Positions 6,590 through 12,428 of a stretch of 17,545 bases of DNA are shown piece after piece (position 1 is the first letter of the stretch; each line of letters opens with the position of its first letter). A program made the translations under genes and the position numbers. Below the pieces are notes generated by a model, which did not search any database, was not told where the DNA came from, and saw only the letters and a list, made by a program, of their open reading frames with translations. The stretch lies in the NCBI GenBank assembly GCA_964463485.1, contig CAYXDO010000210.1, positions 1-17,545 on the forward strand, read 5' to 3'. This DNA is from CAYXDO01 sp964463485 (lineage in GTDB: Bacteria; Myxococcota; Kuafuiibacteriia; Kuafuiibacteriales; Kuafuiibacteriaceae).

Positions 6590-6605
6590 TGGCACAGCGT
6601 GTGCT
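6590..6605 (+). promoter_or_regulatory. Second sigma-54-like promoter, also a short palindrome
   Basis: The plus strand reads TGGCACAGCGTGTGCT, matching the TGGCAYRNNNNTTGCW consensus at all specified positions except one T of the -12 element. It lies in the gap just after the second activator's stop. The predicted start, near 6616, almost coincides with the GTG at 6618. The same bases contain a perfect inverted repeat, GCACA-GCG-TGTGC (6592-6604), so an operator or chance palindrome is an alternative reading. Confidence 0.45.
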
Positions 6606-6617
6606 TGAAGCTCCGGC

Positions 6618-7010
6618 GTGAACGAGCTGTGGACCGACGAACGTACGTTGGAGAACTTCGCGGAGTGGGAAGGAAGGGCCCATGTCTTCGCCGTCGAGTC
6701 ACGGGCTCGGCAGGGCCAGGTCGAGGACGTGCTCGAGGAGAGTTTGGTCTCGGCCCGAGCCCTCGAGCTCTCTGGATTCGAGACCCTCGCCAAGGTCCTT
6801 CTCCTCGGCACCGCGGTGAGGCTCGAGCGGGTGGGTGCTACGGCAGCTGCCAATCGCTTGTTCTCCTCGATCGGCCCGTCACCGGTGGAGCACTCGGTTC
6901 AGCGTCCCCCCACTCGGTTCGATCGGGTCGGGGCTCGCGAGGATGATACCCAGCGCGATGCCACCCCCCGCCACGACCAAGGCAGCGGAAATCCAAATCC
7001 AGGGAAATGA
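6618..7010 (+). CDS. Hypothetical small helical protein, possibly sigma-54 controlled
   Basis: The protein has 130 residues from a GTG start with no clear Shine-Dalgarno. The first 90 residues look like a real helical protein, with acidic and Leu/Ala-rich stretches (ENFAEWEGRAHVFAVESRAR, then VLEESLVSARALELSG and AKVLLLGTAVRLERVGA). The last 40 are polar and overlap, tail to tail, the end of the minus-strand TPR gene (6879-7010), so they may carry no function. A sigma-54-like site ends 13 bases upstream, which would make the message leaderless from this GTG. No family was recognised. Position and putative promoter suggest it belongs to the same secretion regulon, for example as a chaperone or small regulator. 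The start is uncertain. Confidence 0.45.
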   Translation: MNELWTDERTLENFAEWEGRAHVFAVESRARQGQVEDVLEESLVSARALELSGFETLAKVLLLGTAVRLERVGATAAANRLFSSIGPSPVEHSVQRPPTRFDRVGAREDDTQRDATPRHDQGSGNPNPGK

Positions 7011-7469
7011 GGGTTCGGGTTCGGGCGCCGCGACTTCTCCCAGGGACCACTCCGTGGCCAACTCCATCGCAGCCGGCGCTTCCTCCGACTGGGAGCTCGG
7101 GGATAGGTCGGGCAAGGGCGCAGCTTCCAAGGAGACCTCCTTCTCGAGCTGATCGATCGTCTTGCGAACCTGTTTCGCGTCGGGTGGGTTCGTCTTCTCA
7201 TACTCTCGAAAGAGCTCGATCGCCCGACGTTTGTTGCCGCGAGCCCGTTCGTTTTGCGCGAGCGCCCGGATCGTCGAAGGTCTCCGTCCTGAACGCTGGA
7301 CCGCGGTTTCCAGCGGACTCTGAGCTTCCTCGAATCGGCCTTCGAGAAACAACTTGCGGCCCTGCTCGAACTCGGACTTGCCGGTCTCGGAGGCCGCGGC
7401 GACTCCGAGGCAACTCAGAAGAAACACGAGCCCCACGAGCATAGACCGGACCCAACTCACCCTTACCAC
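6879..7469 (-). CDS. Signal-peptide TPR protein with C-terminal membrane anchor
   Basis: The protein has 196 residues. A GTG start overlaps the kinase stop (GTGGTAA), and an internal ATG at 7442 is an alternative. Residues 10-26 are a hydrophobic signal sequence (LVGLVFLLSCLGVAAA) with likely cleavage before SETG. FLLSC gives a weak lipobox alternative. Residues about 30-100 form TPR-like helices (EQGRKLFLEGRFEEAQSPLE, then RAIELFREYEKTNP). An acidic, Pro/Ser-rich linker leads to a strong transmembrane segment (about 156-178, WIWISAALVVAGGGIALGII) and a short tail. Such TPR/TM proteins often accompany PEGA kinases in Myxococcota, possibly as the periplasmic partner. The coupling to the kinase gene supports a joint role; the ligand is unknown. 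Confidence 0.8.
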   Translation of the reverse strand: MVRVSWVRSMLVGLVFLLSCLGVAAASETGKSEFEQGRKLFLEGRFEEAQSPLETAVQRSGRRPSTIRALAQNERARGNKRRAIELFREYEKTNPPDAKQVRKTIDQLEKEVSLEAAPLPDLSPSSQSEEAPAAMELATEWSLGEVAAPEPEPSFPWIWISAALVVAGGGIALGIILASPDPIEPSGGTLNRVLHR

Positions 7470-9175
7470 TCTCCGATGTCGTTCTTTTCGATGACCGGCG
7501 CGGCTTTTTCCCGGATCGGAGTCTTGACCGGGGCGGCCACCCTCGCGAGCTTCAGGCTGACGAAGAGCTGGCTGGAGCTCACCTCCGCCTCGACCGGAAT
7601 ATGTCCTGGAGCGCTGGCGCGCACGCGCCGCGTCGCTCCGGGTTCGAGCGTGACCTTGACTGGAGCTCGCCCCAAGACCTGACCGCTGGCGTCCGAAATT
7701 TCGGCGCCCGCTGGGTCGCTGTCGATGCGGATCTCGACGGGAACGGGCGCCATCCTGGGCGTGGCGGTGAGACTTCGCTCCACTTCGGGAATGATGATCT
7801 CGGCTGCCTTCGTGTCCGGTCGCTTCAGCGCAACGAACAGAACACCGAGGAGACTCGGAACGAGTACGAAGGCGGCGAAGAGTCCGATCGGGGTACGACC
7901 TTTCCGAACGGCAAATCCAGGAGCCGTTCGAGTCGGCTCGAGGTCATGGTTGCCAGGAGCTGTTTGGGTGGGCTCGAGCTCCGGCGCCGAAATCGCCCGA
8001 GTGGGCACCAAATCGACGAGCTCGGTCGCACGCGTGGGCTCTACGGACTCGGGGGCGTCCATACTCCCTGTCCGCGTCGAATCGGTGACCTCGGGAAAAA
8101 TCAGCGCGGGGCTGGTCTCGGGCTCCGGATCGGGCGAGCGCTCGACGCGCGCCCAACTCCCCGCACCGAGCCGCCGAATGTGATCGGGACAGGCTGACAA
8201 CAACGTGTCGCGAACTTGTCGCAAGCTTGGCCGAGCCCTCTGATCGAGCTCCAAGCATTGGCGAATCAGTCCCGAGAGCTCATCGCGATTCGGCACGGCT
8301 TCGGGAAGCGAGATCGGGGGGACGATGCCCCGGAGCTTGACCCGGATGAGCTCGTGCATCGAGCCCTTTGGATGGGCTCGATCCCCGGTGAGTAGCTCGT
8401 ACAAGACTTCGCCGATCGCGTACACGTCGGTCGCCGCGGACGGGGGCGGTTGTCCGGCGATTTGTTCTGGCGCCATGTACGCGGGCGTCCCGATCATCAC
8501 CGCGGTGGCGGGCTTTTGGCCAAGCTCGGCCCCGGCTATTTTGGCGATTCCGAAATCCGCCACCTTCAGATGGGGCACGGCATCGGGCACTTCGGCGGGA
8601 TCGAAGCTCAGCAGAATATTGTCGGGCTTCAGGTCGCGATGCACGACGCCGGCGCCGTGTGCCGCTGAAATCGCGCTGACGAGTTGGAGAGCCATTCCAA
8701 GAGCTTGGTCGTGCGGTACGGGCCGCGCTACGACCGCCTTCAGGCTCGGTCCTTCCACGAACTCCATCACCAGGGCGACTCGCCGTGGCTCCTCGCTCTC
8801 GATGAAGTCGCTGATGTCGATGATGTTGGGATGCCGAATGTCGTTGACCACCCTGGCTTCGTTCAAGAGCCGTTCGATGGTCCGCCGATTTGCCGAGAGC
8901 TCGTCGGCCAGGACCTTGATGGCCGCGCGCCGTCGGAGCCGCACGTGGGTTCCGAGGAAGACGCGGCTCGTCGCGCCCGCGCCGAGCACTCGGTCCAGTC
9001 GGTAGTCACCGATGACCTCACCTACTTGGGCGCCATCCGACACCGGCGCCGAGGATACCAAAACAGGAGTGGCGAGTTGCAACCTCTGCACGTCGCCGAT
9101 CGCAGCCTCTGCATGGCTCGAGAAAGCCCCAGGTCGCGCTGCGCTCGCCGAATCAGAAAGGCCCATGAATTCCAT
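7463..9175 (-). CDS. Transmembrane Hanks-type Ser/Thr protein kinase with PEGA domain
   Basis: The protein has 570 residues. Kinase domain about 58-332: glycine loop LGAGATSRVFL, catalytic Lys87 (AIKVL), HRDLKPDN (179-186), DFG (207-209) and APE (235-237). All key residues are present, so it should be active. A linker (about 350-425) follows, rich in Pro, Glu and Thr, with four related motifs (VEPTRATE, LVPTRAIS, LEPTQTAPG, LEPTRTAPG). A transmembrane helix spans about 430-450 and an external PEGA domain about 478-552 (DSDPAGAEI, then APGH). The kinase would face the cytoplasm and PEGA the periplasm. The start is ATG 9175 or ATG 9166; neither has a strong Shine-Dalgarno. The gene is divergent from the T3SS block and upstream of a TPR/TM partner. 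It is a plausible source of phosphothreonine for the FHA activator; that link is inferred. Confidence 0.95.
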   Translation of the reverse strand: MEFMGLSDSASAARPGAFSSHAEAAIGDVQRLQLATPVLVSSAPVSDGAQVGEVIGDYRLDRVLGAGATSRVFLGTHVRLRRRAAIKVLADELSANRRTIERLLNEARVVNDIRHPNIIDISDFIESEEPRRVALVMEFVEGPSLKAVVARPVPHDQALGMALQLVSAISAAHGAGVVHRDLKPDNILLSFDPAEVPDAVPHLKVADFGIAKIAGAELGQKPATAVMIGTPAYMAPEQIAGQPPPSAATDVYAIGEVLYELLTGDRAHPKGSMHELIRVKLRGIVPPISLPEAVPNRDELSGLIRQCLELDQRARPSLRQVRDTLLSACPDHIRRLGAGSWARVERSPDPEPETSPALIFPEVTDSTRTGSMDAPESVEPTRATELVDLVPTRAISAPELEPTQTAPGNHDLEPTRTAPGFAVRKGRTPIGLFAAFVLVPSLLGVLFVALKRPDTKAAEIIIPEVERSLTATPRMAPVPVEIRIDSDPAGAEISDASGQVLGRAPVKVTLEPGATRRVRASAPGHIPVEAEVSSSQLFVSLKLARVAAPVKTPIREKAAPVIEKNDIGEW

Positions 9176-9214
9176 GGGATCTTGGTCGGCACGTCATTCT
9201 CATAGCGTGGCTCC

Positions 9215-9574
9215 ATGTTGGAACTTCGACTCGCCCGATTCCTGGCCCAAAGCGCTCCGGAGCCCATCGTCCAAGAGCTCGCGGGGGTGCGAGCACCCAA
9301 CAAGGTTCTCGCGCCCGAGGCTGCCAGTCTCGGCGAGCCGGCGGCGCGCCGGTTTTTTTCTCCGCCGAGCTCGAGCGACCACCTGCGCCTCCCGCAGCGA
9401 ACTCGCCTCGACGGTCCAAGCATGCGGGCGGCAGTCAGGCGCGTTCTCGACGTCGATACCCGGCGGACGGCCGCGAGCGAGGACGCCGTCATCAAGGAGG
9501 AGAGAATGCGCCGAGTCCTTGCGGCGCTGAATAGCGCTGCTCATCACCTCCATCGCGGATCCATCTCGGCCTGA
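9215..9574 (+). CDS. SctX-like T3SS export-apparatus accessory protein
   Basis: The protein has 119 residues, close to the size of Yersinia YscX (about 120). It starts at an ATG 39 bases from the divergent kinase start and has no strong Shine-Dalgarno. It has an LAPEAASLGEPAARRFF stretch and a terminal amphipathic helix (KEERMRRVLAALNSAAHHL). By recollection these resemble the Leu-Pro ... Glu-Pro ... Arg-Leu-Tyr stretch and the DDRLLQIILNLLHKV-like end of YscX. The better argument is order: in Ysc-type systems, sctX, sctY (TPR) and sctV are adjacent, and here the next genes are a TPR protein and SctV. YscX is a secreted partner of YscY and of the export gate. The name remains tentative without an alignment. 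Confidence 0.5.
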   Translation: MLELRLARFLAQSAPEPIVQELAGVRAPNKVLAPEAASLGEPAARRFFSPPSSSDHLRLPQRTRLDGPSMRAAVRRVLDVDTRRTAASEDAVIKEERMRRVLAALNSAAHHLHRGSISA

Positions 9575-9591
9575 TCGTTGGAGTACAAACT

Positions 9592-10269
9592 ATGGTTGCC
9601 ATGACTCATCCCCGACCAGTCGCTCGACCGTCCCGACCCCGACCTCGTCCTGTTCGTCCGGCGGCCGCAGCTCCCGCCGCGCCAAAAAATGTCGCACTTG
9701 GCTACGTGGCCCAGGAAGGCCAGGCTAGCCGCGTTTTGGCGGACCCGTATGCACCCGAGCTCGAGCGCGAGGTCGGGCAAATCGGCGCAGTCGCGGCGCC
9801 TGGCGTTGCGCTGGTTGCCGCCCATCGGACCCTCGCGGAGGCTCGAGGCTACTCGCCTGAAGATCTCGAGGCAGTCGCTGAAATTGGCTATCACTACCTC
9901 ATGAGTGGCGGGTTACGTTTGGCCCTGGTCCTATTCGAAGGCCTTCAGGCGGTGTCTCCGGGCGAGCCCTACTTTGCCATGGCGCTGGGCCTGACCCACG
10001 ACAAGCTAGGCAACGTGGTCGAAGCCAGGCGTTGGTATGAGCGCGCCTCCGAGCTCGACCCAGGCGACCCGAGGCCCGACATCAATCGAGCGGAGTTCCT
10101 GCTGGAGGCCGGTGACCTTCGTGAAGCCGCCGAGCTGCTTGGCACAGCTCGTGAAAAAGCAATGGCCCATGGTGACTCCGAGCTCGCACGAAAATCAGGA
10201 GCGCTCCTCGCGCACATTGGATCGAGAAAAGCTCTCTCCCCACCAAGACGCTGCGTTGGCGCCGCGTAA
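9592..10269 (+). CDS. TPR chaperone, SctY-like or SctG/LcrH-like
   Basis: The protein has 225 residues. The ATG at 9592 is preceded by GGAG at 8-9 bases; an ATG three codons later is possible. The first 35 residues are Pro/Arg/Ala-rich and probably disordered. From about 90 to 190 there are three TPR-type helix pairs: around IGYHYLMSGGLRLALVLFEG, then MALGLTHDKLGNVVEARRWY, then AEFLLEAGDLREAAELL. T3SS class II chaperones (LcrH/SycD) and SctY are both small TPR proteins of this style, usually 110-170 residues, so this one has an N-terminal extension. Its place between an SctX-like gene and sctV favours SctY. The stop is 13 bases before the sctV start, indicating one transcript. Confidence 0.7.
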   Translation: MVAMTHPRPVARPSRPRPRPVRPAAAAPAAPKNVALGYVAQEGQASRVLADPYAPELEREVGQIGAVAAPGVALVAAHRTLAEARGYSPEDLEAVAEIGYHYLMSGGLRLALVLFEGLQAVSPGEPYFAMALGLTHDKLGNVVEARRWYERASELDPGDPRPDINRAEFLLEAGDLREAAELLGTAREKAMAHGDSELARKSGALLAHIGSRKALSPPRRCVGAA

Positions 10270-10282
10270 GGCGGACGACCTC

Positions 10283-12385
10283 ATGAGACTCCCCGATTTC
10301 TGCGCTCGCCTTGCCGCGATGCCCTTGCACATAGCCGGGCGCCGTCCAGACGTCATGCTCGCCATCGCCGTGGTGCTCATCGCGTCGATGCTCGTGGTGC
10401 CACTTCCGCCGTTTGCGCTCGACGCTCTGATCGCGGTCAATGTCGCGTTCTCGGCCACGGTCCTCATCGTCGTGCTGTTGGCCAACCGCGCGCTGGATTT
10501 GAGCACGTTTCCGACCCTCTTGTTGGTCGGAACTCTGTTTCGGCTCGGGCTCAACGTCTCGACGACCCGAGGCATTTTGGCGCATGGAGAGGCCGGAAGC
10601 TTGGTGAGGGCGTTTGGCGATTTCGTGGTTCAGGGTGACTTAGTCGTGGGTATGACCATCTTTTTCGTCGTCACGTTGGTGCAGCTCCTCGTGGTCTCGA
10701 AGGGAGCCGAGAGAGTTGCCGAGGTCGCGGCCCGATTTGCGCTCGACGCGATGCCGGGGAAGCAAATGTCCATCGACGCCGCGCTCCGGGCCGGTGCGCT
10801 CTCGGACACGGAAGCCGAGTCCCGTCGCGAGGACCTCGGCCGTGAGTCTCGCCTCTTTGGGAACATGGATGGCGCCATGAAGTTCGTCAAAGGTGACGCC
10901 GTCGCCGGCATCCTGATCTGCGCCATCAACCTCTTCGCTGGGCTCCTCATCGGTATGCTGCGTCACGGGTTGCGCTTCGAAGACGCCCTGACGCTGTATT
11001 CGGTGCTCACGGTCGGAGATGGGTTGGTCGCGCAAGTATCCTCCCTCCTCATGACTCTGTCGGCCGCCGTCTTGGTGACTCGGGTCGATCGAGAGCGAAT
11101 CACCTCCACGCTCGGAGCTACGGTTCAGAGCGAGCTCCTGCTCAAACCCAAAGCGCTCCTCGTCAGCGCCATGTTCTTGTTCGCCTTGGCGTTGATTCCG
11201 GGACTGCCGTTCCTGCCGTTCGCGATCGTCGCCGCGCTCCTGTTTTCGATCTTTGCCGGCCGGAGCTTCTTTGGGAGCAATGAAGTAGCCCCGGAGCAGG
11301 TGAGAGTTGCTCAGGAGAGCCTCGCTGACCAACTCGCTCCGGCGGTCGTGCCTATCAGCTTGGACTTGGATCCGGTCTTGTCCTCCGTCCTTGGGTTCTC
11401 GACAGAGTCCGATGCTGGCACCGAGATCCTCGACGAGCTCATTCCCCAGCTGAGGGACGCCCTGTACCTCGAGACCGGCGTGCCCGTGCCCGGTATTCGC
11501 GTACGGCCTGACGTCCCGAGCTTGGCCAAAGGAACGTTCGTCTTGCGGATCAAAGACGTGCCCGTCGCCAAGGAGTCGATCCCTTTGGCCGGGCTCTTGG
11601 CGTTGGCCGAACCAAGAGAGCTCCGCCGCCTGGGTATCGAAGCCAAGCCCGCGCGCAACCCACTGTCGCGTGCGGCTGCTTCGCTGGTCGAGAGTACCCA
11701 CATGGCCGTGGTTCAGGCGGCCGGAATTCAGGTGTGGACGCCCTCGGGTATTCTGGCGCTGCATGTCGCCAGCGTACTCAGAAAGAAGATCGGGACGTTT
11801 CTGGGACTTCAAGAGGTGAGCGACCTCCTGAATCGGCTCGAAAAGGTCTATCCGTCTCTGGTCTCGGAGATCGTACCGAAAGTAGTCACCAAGGCCCAAG
11901 TCACCGACGTCTTGAGACGCCTCGTCGATGAGGGCGTCTCCATTCGCGATCTCAAGACGATTCTCGAGGCCTTGGGAGAGTGCGGGGCGCACGACAGCGA
12001 CACACTCCATCTCACCGAGAAGGCTCGGGCCGCGCTCGGGTCTCAGCTCGCCTTCGCCCACGCCGGGCTCGAGGGTCGGCTGTGTGCCATCGTGCTCGAT
12101 CCGATCATCGAAGACGCGGTACAAGACGGAGTCGAGAGCTCGGCGGGCACTCATGCCCTGGCCCTCGATCCAGACGTCGCCAGGTCCTTGATTCAGGCGG
12201 TCGCTCGATCGGTGACTCCCGTGCTTCGGTCCGGAGTGCGTCCAGTGATCCTGACCAAGGCGGAGATTCGCCGGTACGTGAAGAAGCTGATCGAGCTCGA
12301 GCTCCCTGGGATCACGGTGCTCTCCTATGACGAGCTGCCCGGAGATTTGGTGGTCCAGCCGATGGGCCGCGCGACGGTCGCGTGA
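10283..12385 (+). CDS. sctV: Type III secretion export gate protein SctV
   Basis: The protein has 700 residues from the ATG at 10283, the usual size for SctV/FlhA. The frame is open further upstream, but that part overlaps the TPR gene. Hydrophobic segments between about 24 and 326 form the membrane half: paired helices at about 24-68, then about 75-95, 118-138, 206-226, 236-266 and 288-326. The conserved cytoplasmic loop has GAERVAEVAARF, then LDAMPGKQMSIDA (141-166), and FGNMDGAMKFVKGDA (192-206). The C-terminal half is the cytosolic ring domain and ends in the typical VLSYDELPGDL. GAERVAEV favours the injectisome form over flagellar FlhA, and no flagellar genes are nearby. It forms the nonameric export gate in the inner membrane, passing substrates from the ATPase complex. 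Confidence 0.95.
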   Translation: MRLPDFCARLAAMPLHIAGRRPDVMLAIAVVLIASMLVVPLPPFALDALIAVNVAFSATVLIVVLLANRALDLSTFPTLLLVGTLFRLGLNVSTTRGILAHGEAGSLVRAFGDFVVQGDLVVGMTIFFVVTLVQLLVVSKGAERVAEVAARFALDAMPGKQMSIDAALRAGALSDTEAESRREDLGRESRLFGNMDGAMKFVKGDAVAGILICAINLFAGLLIGMLRHGLRFEDALTLYSVLTVGDGLVAQVSSLLMTLSAAVLVTRVDRERITSTLGATVQSELLLKPKALLVSAMFLFALALIPGLPFLPFAIVAALLFSIFAGRSFFGSNEVAPEQVRVAQESLADQLAPAVVPISLDLDPVLSSVLGFSTESDAGTEILDELIPQLRDALYLETGVPVPGIRVRPDVPSLAKGTFVLRIKDVPVAKESIPLAGLLALAEPRELRRLGIEAKPARNPLSRAAASLVESTHMAVVQAAGIQVWTPSGILALHVASVLRKKIGTFLGLQEVSDLLNRLEKVYPSLVSEIVPKVVTKAQVTDVLRRLVDEGVSIRDLKTILEALGECGAHDSDTLHLTEKARAALGSQLAFAHAGLEGRLCAIVLDPIIEDAVQDGVESSAGTHALALDPDVARSLIQAVARSVTPVLRSGVRPVILTKAEIRRYVKKLIELELPGITVLSYDELPGDLVVQPMGRATVA

Positions 12386-12428
12386 CGCTGGGTTGCGTCT
12401 CGTCTCGCATTCGAGCTAGGTCGATTCG

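Noticed and set aside
9185..9200. CGGCACGTCATTCTCA as a sigma-54 site before the SctX-like gene
   Set aside because: The -24 half is good, but TCTC replaces TTGC in the -12 half, so the site is unlikely to work.
10640..12154. 504-residue open frame on the minus strand opposite sctV
   Set aside because: It is antisense to a clearly conserved gene. Its composition (Arg, Gln, Glu and Asp rich with no fold pattern) is what high-GC antisense frames give.
10283..12385. FlhA (flagellar) identity for the export gate
   Set aside because: The GAERVAEV loop form and the neighbouring TPR and SctX-like genes favour the injectisome version, and there are no flagellar genes nearby.
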